This document shows positions 23,901 through 36,099 of a DNA stretch of 64,000 bases, piece by piece. The stretch spans positions 1 through 64,000 of the forward strand of contig JASAMV010006961.1 in the NCBI GenBank assembly GCA_030248065.1, given 5' to 3'. This stretch comes from Rhynchonema sp. JSB1_4. Lineage: Eukaryota > Nematoda > Chromadorea > Monhysterida > Xyalidae. Both the position numbers and the translations under genes were made by a program. Under the pieces are notes generated by a model that searched no databases, was not told the origin of the DNA, and worked only from the letters and a program-made list of their open reading frames with translations. How positions within the stretch are numbered: the stretch's first letter is position 1; each line of letters opens with the position of its first letter.

Positions 23901-26900
23901 TCATCGGTGTCATCCTCTACGCCGCATCGATCGAACAACTTTCGAATGAGCGAACTCGCACTCTGTCGAGTGTAAATGTTCCAAAAGCTCAGGAACGCCG
24001 TTATACACGTCACGATTAGCACCTGAACCACTGATCATCATTTGTGCCATTTCAAGGAACACATGGACTCCGCTGATCTCAGCGTGCATTTTATTGCTGC
24101 TGTAAAAATAATCCATTCACAGTTCTGGATTCTTTGGCTTGTACCGTATCTCCTGGCGAATTTAGGTAGATTTTTCACGGGCACCCACCAAGAAAAAACC
24201 AACAGAAACGAAATCATCGATTCAACCGTTTCAGCTGGGTGGGTGAGGCACGGCGCATTCTTCCACGAAATAAAGCCCAACGTTCGGTTGAAGAAATAAA
24301 GAAAATGGTATTTCCTAACCTCAAATATCGGATGTCCGCCAAGTCGTTTACTGTTCTTCCTGAACTGACACCATTTGATGTTGGCGAATATGAAAATCGC
24401 ACCGATAACGCCCTGTGTAATTGTTGTGCCGTCAGCCATCTAATTGATTTCGAACAAAATTCACAGTTCTTCCCTTGTCGGTACCTTGTGGTTAATCTTT
24501 AGGGATTATTTTTGCAAAGAAAGGGATCAAAATGAGTGTAGGCACAGGCACGCCACAGCGGGGTCTTTTTTCGCAAAATTGTCAATAACAAAGAGCTAAC
24601 AGGACATGCCAGTCAGTCGATCAGAGAATATCATTACGAAAGGGCTAACGTAAAAACTTCTTGTCACAAACGGGAATTCACAAGATGACCCTCCGTAACT
24701 GCAAATGTTCTAAATGCCGTACAAAGCCCGTCGCACAACTCCGTCTGCCCCAATAAAGTACGTAATTAATCCACCCACATTTTGCAAGGTAACAGACTTA
24801 CCCCAAAAATGCCCAACACCGCAAAAGGGACCGTCTCGGGGAACGTCCACTTGACTTCGTAGTCAATTTCGAACATTGATTGTTGGTACGCTCCGAACGG
24901 ATTCAGCAGCTTCAGTGAAAAACCTGAAATTTGGTCTGGCATTTATTTTTGAACAAGTGAAAGGAGAATAATTTTTGATCTACTTCACCACCAACCTGCT
25001 ACTAGAGCACAGAAAAATGATCGCCACAAGGTTTTCAACGGAAAATAATAGCTCGCTTCTTCCAAGCTGAACAGAACGCCGCCCACCGGTGCCCCGAACG
25101 CCACCGACACCCCTGCGGCTGCCGACGCGGACAGAATCTGCAAAACGAGGCAACTGATGAAATGTTGGCCAAACTGATTGCGAGCAATCCACGGGGAAAT
25201 CGGAAGTTCAACAGCCTGTAAGTAGAAAGAGAACACCGTGCGCCAGACGTTTTTTTCACGTACTGGGCAATTTCAGGTGACAGAAAAAACGCTCAACAAT
25301 CTACACAACTGGCAGCAGCTCACCTCGCGTTTTTTCGCTTCGTTCTTGCCGTATTTCGGGAACATGTACGAGAATATATTGCCGACACAACACGCCAGGT
25401 GCACCATCGGTCCCTCCTTGCCCAACGACAAACCAGACGCGGCAGCCAGCATCAGACCAACGCTCTTCACAACAAACGTCCATTTGCCGAGATAACCACG
25501 GATTATGAAACCGGATAGAATGCACTTGATCTGAATACAAATAATGTCATTCAATACTGTCCCTGTTGGGGAAACGCAAACGTACACACTACTGTCCAGA
25601 AATGCTTAAAATTGTGACTAACGGTAATAACACCTTGAAAATCTGCTTATCTGCTACTCACCGAATCACCTTCACCACTTACCTCCGGTATGCCGGAGCC
25701 ACATGCGTATGGCGCGAACATCTTGACTAGAGTGACACAAAGTCCGGCCATGGCTGTGGCCCAGCCGACGTAGAATAGAAGATCGACAAAGACGAATAGA
25801 CCGGACGATGAGGATTTGGTGGGGTCAATGTGCAAACCGAGCACGTTCGGCCACGACAACCACTGCAATAATGGTAGATTCATGATTGTGTGTTGACCAC
25901 CGTCTCTCTTTTCAGCGACATGCTCGCGACCCGGATTTTCGGTCACCATAAAAAGTGTTAACCTTAGACAGCAGAATTGAGACCAATAGCAGATTGAAAA
26001 CCGAAATTCCGTTCCACCCAATCACTCTGTTGAAGTTCACACGACGGCTGACTATCTACACAAAGTACGTACCAGATGACACTCAGTGGAGCTCGACGTC
26101 CAACAACAGTGTTGTTTGTTCAACCAGAATTTATCGGGACAGATGCCGTCTTTGAGATCGATCATCCACTCGGTACCAATGTCAATCACACCAGCCACCG
26201 TGCCTGAAATGTCAACCTCTGTTAGTTCGGCACATGACAAGTACAAGCAATGTGATCCAACTTCACGAGTTCATGATCAAGAAAAGCCAGCAATTTTAAA
26301 AATTTTGCTGTCTCATATCAAGCAACTTTGCGAGACGCACCAGCAGCGAGTCCAACGAGCAGCACACATATCCAACCCGAGCTCGCATCATACAGACCCG
26401 ATAACCAGCCCCAGACTGATTGTTTCCGTCGTTTCACGAGAAATTTATGCCTGAGTCGATCTCTGGCCAGGTCGCGTTGCCAATCGATTGTGTGGAAATC
26501 CTCGTAGCGATGACCTGCGTGTTTTGCGCCTTTCTTAACTGGCGTTCAAATGAAAATCGTCGTTTTTTGTATTAATTCCAGGGCCCGGTCCACAGAAGCG
26601 GATTACCTTAACCTTTACACTAACACTAAAATTAACACTTACACTAACACTAACGTTTACACTTGCACTAACACTAACGTTGATACTAACACTAACATAA
26701 ACGAAAGGATTTTCTCTTTTGTGTTTACTTTTATGGTAACGTTTGTGTTGGTGTTAACGTTAGTGATAGTGTAAGTGTTAATGTTAGTGTTAAGGTTAAT
26801 GTAATCCGCTTCTGTGGACCGGGCCCTGTGACTGCCTTGACAATGATACACACAGTCAATCGAAAAACTCACCGATAAAGGGTTGCTCGGCCAAAACATC

Positions 26901-27216
26901 GTCGTCGACCGCTGCAAACTGATTCGCGGTACCTGAAATGAAATTAGCCCGGCCAAAGGTATTGAAACATCAAAGCCAAACGAATAGAGATCATTGAGGT
27001 CCCGTTCGCTAGCTACTGTACTGGGCCTAGCAGCTGTTCAATTTGTTGTATCCACGCCAAATCTGACAACAACAACGCGACCATTGACGACTGACCTTGT
27101 GATTTGTCAGCCAAATGACTGATATCTGTGGACGCGCTCGTTCGTATTTGATCGATGTACGTGTCGTCGCCCTCGGTGGACGTGCGAGCAAATGTACGAC
27201 TGCCCGCCGTTGACAT
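20906..27216 (-). CDS. CLCN3: CLC-3/4/5-type chloride/proton exchanger
   Basis: A member of the endosomal CLC group that swaps two Cl- for one H+ and supports organelle acidification. Nineteen exons, all in phase, give 805 aa (human CLC-3 about 818): 27216-27096, 26932-26873, 26514-26341, 26203-26073, 25862-25683, 25530-25324, 25137-24996, 24923-24802, 24412-24320, 24022-23895, 23543-23390, 23265-23170, 23098-22996, 22704-22619, 22489-22365, 22187-22018, 21626-21499, 21385-21291 and 21008-20906. Signature motifs: GSGIPE, GKEGP with the gating glutamate, [20 protein letters not shown] with the proton glutamate that marks exchangers, and GGVTRMT. Two CBS domains follow ([21 protein letters not shown] and ATPV-type [15 protein letters not shown]...[14 protein letters not shown]). 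The C-terminus is divergent ([12 protein letters not shown]). An upstream exon joining at 27,217 is possible. Intact. Confidence 0.97.
26579..26828. mobile_element. 250-bp foldback transposon in a CLC intron
   Basis: The ends are inverted copies of cagggcccggtccacagaag..., about 37 bases with one mismatch. The inner part is made of degenerate six-base units of the ctaaca/taacac type on the left half and their complement on the right half, so the whole element is one long imperfect palindrome. The CAGGG terminus resembles hAT elements, but I see no clear 8-bp target duplication. It sits within the intron between coding exons 2 and 3 of the CLC gene. Confidence 0.8.
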
Positions 27217-30209
27217 ACCTAACAAATAAAGAACCCTTGCAGAAGTTGGCTGGCTGCGGTTCCATCGAAGTTTTCACTGGAATCATTTATTAGGGTCCTT
27301 ATGTCATGTCCCCCCAACTTGGAATTCTCCGCTTGGGGGTTGTAAAGTCAAGTTCTTGTGTAAGACACCTTATGTACATCGTTTGTGGTTGAGTATATGA
27401 TGACGTAAAGCCTTTTATGGAAGATTTGCACCTAAAAAACACTCAATACTGACCAGTAACACCCTGACAGAACTCCATTGTTGTAGGGGCGTTTTTGGGA
27501 ACATTTTTTGAGATTTTGGGCAGCGAAAAATAAAGCACCCCCACCCAAAATAGAGCCCCCCCTAAAAGGGGTCAGTGAAAAAATACAGCCCCCCTTGTAT
27601 TTTAGATTTTACGTATATCGCACGCAGCGCGCAATTTTTTGCACTTTTACCCGCCCCCGCCCCCCCCCCCCAAATCTTCCCTAACCCGGGATTTTTCACC
27701 ATGTACCCTACCCGCCCCGACAAACTAGCCACAGCACTGCCTGCCTGCCAGTGCCAGAGCCAGGCCATACTGGGTGCTGCTCAGTGCTGTGGCTGGGGGG
27801 GGGGGGGTGGGGGGGGGGGGTCCCCCCCCAATGGTACCCTACCCGCCCCGGCCTGGTACGCTACCCCCCCTACCCGCCCCGCTCCGGTACCCTACCCCCC
27901 CAACCCGCCCCGCCCTGGTACCCTACCCGCCCCGATTTTTTCCCTCAAAATGCCCATTTTTCGGTCAAAAATGCTCAAATTTCGACCGAAAACCCTAAAA
28001 AGTGCAAAAAATCGCGCGCTACGCACGATATATGCACGTTATAGCATATAAAAACAGGCACCCGAAAAAACTTGTGTTGTACCCTACCCCGCCCCGAAAA
28101 ATCTCCCCCCCCCCTCCCCCCCCAAACCGGATTTCCCCCCCCCCCAAAATCCCAGGTACGCTACCCCCTACCTGCCCCGATTTTTTCCACCTATGTACCC
28201 TACCCGCCCCGCCAAAGTAGCCACAGCACTGGTGCTGCTGCTGCCTGCTGAGTATATGGGTGTGTTGTGTTTGTTAGTTTGTATCGTATTCGTAATCGTA
28301 CGAAGGTGGTTTCGTTAAGAAAAATGATAGCAAAAAGGAGAGCAAAAAAATCTGTTTTCCATCTCAGCCCCTAGGTAATTCGCATGCACCAACCGTTTCT
28401 GCCAGTTTTTGATTCGTGTTCGTCCAACAATATTGCTGTTTCACCGTAATCCTCCTCGCTCATTTAACCAACATTTATGTTTTATAGCATTCGCTGGTTT
28501 GCAGGCAAAGCAAGCAACTTGTTGAAGTTGAGCGAGATGTCTGCCTGCTTGGCTCGAGAAAACTTTGGAGTTTTACAGTCAATTTTCGTGAACGCTGCTT
28601 GTGCTGTGTGCTTTGTTTGTCATTTCTCATCATCAAAGACAAAGGCGTGTTTTTCTCTTCCTTCGACCTAAGCTGAGTCCAATTGACGATCAGATTTGAA
28701 GTGCGATGGTATGATTGTGGTGGTCATTGTCATCATTTATTGGCATTCTTTCGACATCTTTAGGTTGTTATTACTCACCTTGTACAATACAAAACTAAAT
28801 TCTCATTGCCTTGCCACCACTTTTAATTTCCTAGCTTCAATCAAAACTTAAGAAACTTCGCTGAAAAAATTTCCCGATCCATTCAGCCAAACTCATAGTT
28901 GAGGCAGGCAATATAATACGATTCGTATGATCCGAAGATGCTACACCAGGAATTCCTCGTTTTTGCGGAAGCTATATTTAGTTTTGTAGTTTCCGCCCAA
29001 TCCTAGCGTTTTTCATCACGGTTTGGTCTCCATAAGACATGACCACATGCAGAAACGTGGAGGCGGTTCAACGGAGTTTTACACATTATTTGCCGGGTCT
29101 TCATGTCCACACCTTGTCCCTCCTCAATTTAGAACCCCTGGTTTACGGGCGAGTCATCAATAACCTGGTGTTAACCCACAAAATTACTTCGGGCCGGCCT
29201 GGTACCAGGGGGTTTCCAAGACCGATATCTTCACCTCACCTTCCTCCCATCCTGTCCGAGGCCATGGGCAACAGCTGAGTCGTCAACGGGGCACGGTTGC
29301 AGCCTTGGCAAGGTTTTAGGGTCACCGGATTATCGACTTGTGGAACAGTCTTCCCGAGTGCGCAGTCTCATCCAAAACATGATACCAATTCAGAAATGGC
29401 TGCGCGCACAGTGAGGTGACAGCGTTTGGGACTACATTTTGTCAATTTTCAATACAGTCCTCAATTAATTGTTGTCACGCTTTGCTAGATTGCTGCTAAA
29501 ATTGGTCTCTTCTGTTTTTCAGACCAATTAATGTTATTGACGTTGTTCGCTGTTCAATCCTGCATAATTCATCTTTCAGTGGTTTTCATTAACAACTGCT
29601 GTTCCCGTTCAAATTTCCTGTTGTCAATTTGCTGAACAATCTGGTAGAGGCCAGCGTTTTTATGCGTCGTCGTCATCCCGCACTGTGTTCTTGCACGTTT
29701 TCGTTCTTTGCTCATATTAAGATAGCTGAATAAAAACCTGAATTTGAACTTGCTCGATTTATCACCAACATGAACTGTATTCATGCCGAACAACTTTGTT
29801 CAGTACCAGACACTGAAATATCTGCCTCCTCTCACTTGCCACATTTGCCTGTGAGCAAAAAAAGGATGAAAGCAGAAGGGGATGCACGTTGTGCGTCATT
29901 ATCGTGTGAGCAGACTTACGTGCAGTACATTATGTGTCTGGCATTGCAATTGCCTGTGTATTTTGTGTGCGAAACTTGACGAATAATTCCCTTGAACAAT
30001 TCAATGTGATGCTGTGAGTGCTTGTTAAAAAAGCACACAACCACCGACAAAGTATTGATACCAATGCATGCATTACGGCGCACATGTTTTATTTTACAAA
30101 AGTGTAATGTTTGATTCAGATTTATATTCATGTATTTTTTATTTATTTTTTGCCCAAAATAGTCACAATGCAAAACTAGGTGTCAAACCGTTCAAAATTT
30201 GTACGAATC
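27217..30209. other. Gene-free spacer with GC-run repeats
   Basis: From 27,480 to 28,240 the sequence is a repeat mosaic: aaaatagagcccccc and ggggtcagtgaaaaaata phrases, a core resembling cgcacgcagcgcgcaattttt at 27,613-27,635, then many copies of ggtaccctacccgccccg. The remaining parts (27,217-27,480 and 28,240-30,209) hold no exon I can support; small open frames at 28,477-28,671 and 29,569-29,714 have no recognisable feature. Confidence 0.6.
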
Positions 30210-32421
30210 ATGAATCTACCTCATCTGGCCATTGTGTGCGTCATTGTGTTTCAATTAATCGATGCTAAAGGCGGCCGGGGTGGCGGCGGCAGAGGAGGTT
30301 GGCTGAGTACCCAAATCTTTCAAAGGGAACGCAACACCGTCGAGTGCCTAGTCAGGCTTTTGGCTCCAATTGTCCCTCAAACTATGGGATATGTACATAT
30401 AATCAACCTCGGTTTGGCCTCTGTTACGCTGGTCAAAAGCTTGCATGAAACTCAGCAAAATCTGGCCTGTAATTACATGCCAGATATCTAATGGCGCAAA
30501 AGTACAAGATTGCAGGGAGAGGTGGAAGCCGTGGTCGTGGACGAAGTGGCTCTCGCAGTCGTGGGTCGTACATTTCCAAATACACATACAGCGCGGGAGG
30601 GTTAGATTGAGGGGTGATGTTTCACAGCGTGACTTCTAATTCGATAGGCGATAATGTGGTTTTCTCGTTGTCTATGCTGTGTGTGTCTGTCTCCAGGTAT
30701 CATCATAGGCGGCTTGACGTAGCTGCCAGTAATTTCATGTGATGTTCACATGAACTGACGCTGATGTTTCACCGAAACGTCTTTCCAGCAACGTATATCA
30801 CACTCGAGCGACCGGCGTCGGATCACTTACACAGACCAAGTCGATTAAACTCGGTTTGGCTGGGTTGGGATCGGCCTATTTCCTTGCTCAAGGTGGCAAA
30901 ACAATTGTGCGAGCCAGACATGGGTATTGGCTGTACAGTGGGTACAGATATTACTGGTCATATGGAGCATTTCTCGCTGATTATGGGGTGCGTTGCTTTC
31001 CCTAACATTAGCTTAGGTGATGTTTCATCAGGAAATACTAGGAAATACAGTACATAATGTTTATTGCAGAGTCGTAATGGCAGTCGAAACTGTTCGTATA
31101 AAATTGAAGCCGGTGACGACGCGCTGGGTAATCTGTGGCTCTGGAATGGGACAAAAAGGTATGGTTGCCTACGATATTAGTTGCTCGTGGTGTTCCAGTG
31201 ACATTGTTTTTGTTTGCAACCAACGCAGACTCGACGTGCTCTACTACCTATGTGCGAATCAGACACAATTCTGTTGCGGACTGCAATGTTGCATATACGA
31301 AGCGTCCCCAAGCCCGTGGTATTGGAAGGTGATGTACGTGGAGGGGGGCTTGTCTGAGCACTGTTGAAATGCAACGTATACCTATTCAAAAATGGACCAG
31401 CAAAGCAGGGAGTTGAAATGAACATTGTTTTATTCTTGCATTGCGTGTGTATGGGTTTGTGGTGCACTGGGGTTCAAGACGCAACTGCAGTATAACGTTC
31501 GGTTCTCTACTTCCGCAAAAAACCTTGCCACTCTCTCCAACGATCTGCATCGGCACTCTGATGCACAAACAGACCACAGTGACATACAGTAGGTATGGAT
31601 ATTGCAGTGTCGCTTGTGCGTTTGCGTTGGGCATTGTGCTTGTCGTGCATCGTGCATACAAATTCCTTCGTCGATGTTACCCGAAAAACGATGCTGCAGT
31701 CGAAGAGCACAGTGAAACATCAGCAGAACAGGCCAGTTCTCCGTCTGATAAACATGGTACGATTTTCGATGACAATTTTACGACAGTTTCATGGAGCTCT
31801 GAAAGCTCAGGCATGGTCCTCCAATTTTTACGCTAGAGGCCATTGGTCAGCCCTGAACACCTTAACCGCGTTTTACTCGCCTCGTAAAATTTACAAACTG
31901 AAAAAAGTTGTACGCTTAGTTTTGTACTTTTTATAAAAGGCTGAAGTACAGTTAATTGTTTCCAGTTTTCGAAAATTTTTCTTTTGTTATTGGAATTTGT
32001 GGAGGTCACGAGCTTTGAGAGCCGATAATTTTATCCATTGTGAGCTAATGTCGACATCCTGCAGAAATGGGCACCATCGTGACACCGTCAGTTCCGTCTC
32101 CCCCTGGTCACGGTATGTCGAATGGCAGCTTCCATGCACCGCAGCCAACATCAGGCTAGTTTTGGTCATGTTGCTTGTCATGGTCAGATTGCCCAAAATT
32201 CAACATTCTTAAAAAAAGCTGGTCCAAAGTCAGTGCTGCAAAACACTATTGCAAAATACAGTCAAAAATCAGTATTTCCATACCCTTTTCCTTGTCATTG
32301 TCCATAGTCGTGGTGTTCGCACTCAAAGTTACGGCTGTCCCCTCGGTATATTTCAGTCGTCACCGACGCGAGCGATCTTCCTTCCATTGACCCGCCACCC
32401 TACCCGGGAAAAACCAATTAA
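30210..32421 (+). CDS. Membrane protein: RG-rich ectodomain, VOPP1/WBP1-like cysteine core, PPPY tail
   Basis: Eight exons in phase (30210-30297, 30516-30600, 30789-30987, 31070-31158, 31229-31328, 31573-31756, 32065-32112, 32357-32421) give 285 aa. Order: signal peptide (MNLPHLAIVCVIVFQLIDA); a Gly/Arg-rich stretch, residues about 20-50; a hydrophobic patch GLAGLGSAYFLAQGG and a Tyr-rich patch YWLYSGYRYYWSYG; an exon with NCSY and NGT glycosylation sites; the core YYLCANQTQFCCGLQCC ending PWYW, which resembles the cysteine region of VOPP1 and WBP1; one membrane helix (ACAFALGIVLVV) with basic stop-transfer RAYKFLRR; then a Ser/Glu-rich tail ending in DPPPYPG, a WW-domain ligand as in WBP1/VOPP1. 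The family suggests a type I protein recruiting NEDD4-like ligases. The Gly/Arg/Tyr-rich N-terminus is not typical of that family. Spacing of cysteines and the exon 6 acceptor should be confirmed from RNA. Confidence 0.75.
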
Positions 32422-33107
32422 CGTCAGCCGATCAATATATCGTGCAATCACGCCGTTGCCAGGCTCGTGACGTGACACGTACAGTACATAAAGTGCTTAT
32501 TGCTAAACTGGTTAAAACATTCCCATTTTTTGACAAGCATAAAAGTTGTTTGTCGTGATCTGTTGAAAGTTATTCAAACAGAACAATAAGCTTCTGGTCA
32601 CAGTTAGTGACCACAAGTCCGTTACAAAAATTAAACAAAAGTTGACAAACTCACCCTGAATCAGGGCTTTAGTAACTTCATGACTACTTAAGCAAAGCAA
32701 TATGATCTTATGCCAACATCTGCAGAGCCCGTGTCTTTGCCAATGTTCTTGGTTCAAAACTGAGCTGCAGGTGCACACACAAGCCTGTTGTTGTTGTGAT
32801 TAGCAGCGGGACCAAAAATTTATGCCCTGCTGCGCCAAAAAGTTCTGGAATTTGCTCGCCATGTTAGTAGCGTCCTGGATTCGAGCGCATGCACACACAC
32901 GAATGAAGAACCGTCCTGAAATCTGGAACAGTGAAAAATGTCAACAAAACATGTCGGTTTGGTTGTCCACCTGTTGGGCGGAGGCGTCAAGATAAATTGG
33001 CGAAATAAAACCGTGATAAAAACACAAGAATCCCGCCAGATTCCACTCCACAAATGGTTCGATTATAATATCTTGTGAGTCTTCAGATACATAGTTCATT
33101 CCAAAAA

Positions 33108-34622
33108 ATGCTGAAAATCAGCCTAATCGTCGTGTTATGTCTGTGCACTATCTCCGTGCTCGCCTTTCCAAGGGGCAAGTTTGGCAAGCCTAAGCCCGGC
33201 AAGCCCAATAAACACACGATTCGGGGCGGGTCATCCGAGTCAGTCAAGTCGATATCGGGTAAAAGTGATGAAAAGGACGATTCTGTGAAATCAGGCAAGC
33301 AACTGCTTAACGTTTTGTCCCTGAATCATAATGACATTTCGCCAGTTATCAGGAATTTAGACTCGGTGAAGAGCAGTAGCGTTAAGTCGGGCTCAGTGAA
33401 AGAAGAATCAATCAAATCTGGTCAGTTGAGCGATCTATTAATTGACTAACCTTGTAATGCGAACCAGCACATACTGTACGTAGCTTGCAGGTTTTACAAA
33501 TAGTAATAAATAATAAACTACATATGAGTTCAGGCTCATTGAAGAGTGGCAGCGTCAAGTCTGGGTCAGCGAAGGAAGAATCCGTGAAGTCAGGTCACTT
33601 TACTAAGTATGTAGCTTGGTGTTATTTCAAGTTGCATATGTAAGCCATACTTTTCAGGCTCGGTTAAGTCGGAATCCGTGAAATCCGAATCAATCGAGAA
33701 CGAATCGGTCAAATCAGGCAGCATTAAGAGCGAGTCTGTCAAGTCTGGCTCAATTAAATCAGGCTCAATCAAGAGCGAAAAGTCAGGTGGGTACATTTGC
33801 CGCTTATGAAACAAAGTTCGAAAATATAGCCTGAGTTTGACCTCAACTCCTCACCATTTTTGTGACGGTAAACAATCACAAAAATCTTGTATCATGCCAG
33901 CTTACAGTTTTCATGACTGAATTCGAATTGACTACCTGGTGTAAACTGTGAAATCTTTCAGAATCAGTGAAAAGTGAATCGGTCAAAAGTGAAAAGTCAG
34001 GTAATCAATAAGCGCTTGTCAACTTATTTCCTGACCCCATTGTGGCCACAAGTGTATTACTCAACCAGGTTCGGTGAAATCCGGGAGCAAAGAATCAGCC
34101 GAACCAGCCCCAGCGCCAGCCCCGGAACCAGCGCCAGGGCCAGAACCGGCACCAGCCCCAGGGCCAGAACCGGCACCAGCAGCTCCAGAACCGGCACCAG
34201 CCCCAGGGCCAGAACCGGCACCAGCAGCTCCAGAACCGGCACCTGCGCCAGGGCCAGAACCAGCACCAGCCCCAGAACCAGCCCCAGGACCAGAACCAGC
34301 AGGAGAGGGTACATCCTAAGGCATTTGACGAAGTGTTGTAACTGTAAGGCGTTGTAAATATGTACAACGATTTGTTTTTTGATTCCCCACAGATGGGTGG
34401 TGGTGGTGCATCAGACCATCGTCAGTGCGATCGCACCCCCAAACCACTAAAAAGACAGGCTGCTATGGACACTATGCCTTTGGCCGTTGTTGTTGCGTAC
34501 GGAACGAAATGCACTGTTTGTTCACATACTGATGAAACATTAGCAAATAGCACTTGCGTTGCCTTTCCATTGGTGTACCTACGACACCACCTCAGTCATT
34601 CCCCCCCCAAAAAAATAAGAAA

Positions 34623-34672
<50 letters not shown>

Positions 34673-35180
34673 AAAAAAAAAAAAAAAAAAAAACCCCAAT
34701 ATATAACCACGCACTAACGCACTGAGAGCCAATGTGCGTGTGCAGTATACTTGTGAAAACACCCAATAGTGTGGCGGTGTAACCGAAGGGCTGAGCCACA
34801 ATTGTGCACTGCATGCGAGCATGCCACACGCAGCTTGCAACCAGTGTTGAACCCTCAGTGGCATGGTCATTGCGGTTGTGCCTCAATCAGCCTGGTGTGC
34901 TTTTGGAGACACACATCGACCATAAATGGCGCTGCCTGTAGTCGGTTTAGTATGACTTGCCCTTGTGATCGTGATGTATGTTGCAGACCAACCCGCATCA
35001 GGCGATGGTAGTGCGGCCAAGCCAAGTGGCAGCCAACCAAAGTCGTCCAAATCAAGCGAGCCCAAATCGAGTGGGCCCAAGACCGAATCTGGAAGTGATG
35101 CCGATGCAAGTGATTACGACGACTATGAATGCGGAGGTGGATGCCCTCCAGTCTACAACCCGTGTATGGGTGGTTGTTAG
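33108..35180 (+). CDS. Secreted Ser/Lys- and Pro/Ala-repeat protein, unknown function
   Basis: Six exons (33108-33420, 33534-33593, 33658-33786, 33962-34000, 34069-34308, 34987-35180) give 324 aa. Every intron is phase 1 and splits a glycine or similar codon. A signal peptide (MLKISLIVVLCLCTISVLA) leads to a basic segment (FPRGKFGKPKPGKPNKH). Then come repeats of S-(V/I)-K-S-(G/E) over exons 1-5, at least twenty units, then an array of PAPAPEPAPGPEP-type units in exon 5, and a final exon of Ser/Lys/Pro followed by acidic DADASDYDDYE and a cysteine knot-like end CGGGCPPVYNPCMGGC. The composition suggests a disordered matrix, cuticle, mucus or adhesive component, but this is inference. Failure to splice at 34309 would end the protein at a TAA at 34317, giving a form without the cysteine tail. 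No known family recognised. Confidence 0.8.
34624..34692. repeat. Long A-tract in intron
   Basis: About 69 bases are almost pure A, broken by one or two C, inside the last intron of the secreted repeat gene. It may be the tail of an old retro-insert, but nothing recognisable precedes it. Its true length is unreliable in assemblies. Confidence 0.8.
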
Positions 35181-36099
35181 GGCCCGTAGAAAGCGATACT
35201 GTATTGCTTTGGCAAATTGAATTATAATACTATAGCCTAACGTACATATATTCAATTGATCGTGCTTTCTTTCTCTGTGTGTTTGGCATGCTTTGGCACT
35301 TTGTTGCTTGTCATTTCGGTTTTCAAAATGCCAATCGACTACGCACTGAGTGTATACCGACGCTGCATCACAAACCATGGAGCCTTTCGATCTTTTGAAG
35401 AATCAAACGTAGGGCGATGTCAAACGTCGTGATCAGATAGGATCGGATGTGATCTGCCTTGGTCATGTGACTTTCTTGAATTAAGGATATTAAGAAATTT
35501 ATGGATGCCACTAATTTCGTCCAGCGTAAAGGGTGTTCACCGATCTAAAATGAATAACTAATAAGCTGGACGACATTTGTGCCTCCAGTAAATTGTTGAA
35601 GGCAGAACATTTGGGTCGATCACAAACTTGGTCACCGGATGCGATCGGACGGGATCGGATCGGTCTGGCTAGTCGCATCACATCAATGTTATCGGATCGG
35701 ACTACACAATAATGTAATGCGACTTTGTAGACCAATCACATTGATGAGATGTGACTAGGCAGACATATCCAATCTCATCACATCCGCGACCACCAAGTTT
35801 GATATCGGTACGGGGATCATAAATAGTCTAGCCTGCTTATACTTACGTGATCGGAACGGAACCGCCATCTTCAGTGGCTAGAAATGTTATTTGTATAAAC
35901 CATCATTTTATCACAGAAATTGCTGACATGATGACTAGAATGCAGTATTGTGAGCAACCATCAAAAATACAGATGAGGATGCTATACATCTTTCTTGCGC
36001 CGAACGTTTTTCATGTTCACATCCAAGTCCGCTGGTAACCCGCTAGTGTTCGAACCCCTCGTGTTCGTCCGATCGGCCAACGCACACACCACTCAACCA
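35181..36099. repeat. Spacer with diverged foldback repeat (gatcgga-rich)
   Basis: No gene seen. Between about 35,628 and 35,805 the left part (aaacttggtcaccggatgcg ... tagtcgcatcacatcaatg) pairs imperfectly with the right part (cattgatgagatgtgactag ... catccgcgaccaccaagttt), forming an old hairpin. A shorter relative (gatgaccaagtttgatagcgg) lies at about 8,253-8,275. At 35,513-35,585 the phrase actaatttcgtccagcgtaaa and its near-complement form another small hairpin, related to the element at 20,472-20,708. Confidence 0.55.

Noticed and set aside
26657..26956. Open frames reading NTNTN-like repeats
   Set aside because: They are translations of the degenerate six-base units inside the foldback element.
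27575..28220. Proline-rich frames of 70-158 codons
   Set aside because: They come from tandem ggtaccctacccgccccg phrases and C runs in the repeat mosaic; no start context or splice sites.
28477..28671. 64-codon frame beginning MFYSIRWFAGKAS
   Set aside because: No domain, no splice partners and ordinary composition for chance; not listed as a gene.
29569..29714. Minus-strand 48-codon frame starting MSKERKRARTQCG
   Set aside because: Short, no recognisable family and no supporting splice or poly(A) signal.
34057..34367. Long minus-strand frames rich in Leu/Val or Trp/Cys across the Pro/Ala array
   Set aside because: They are the complement of the repetitive exon 5 of the secreted protein; repeats keep several frames open at once.
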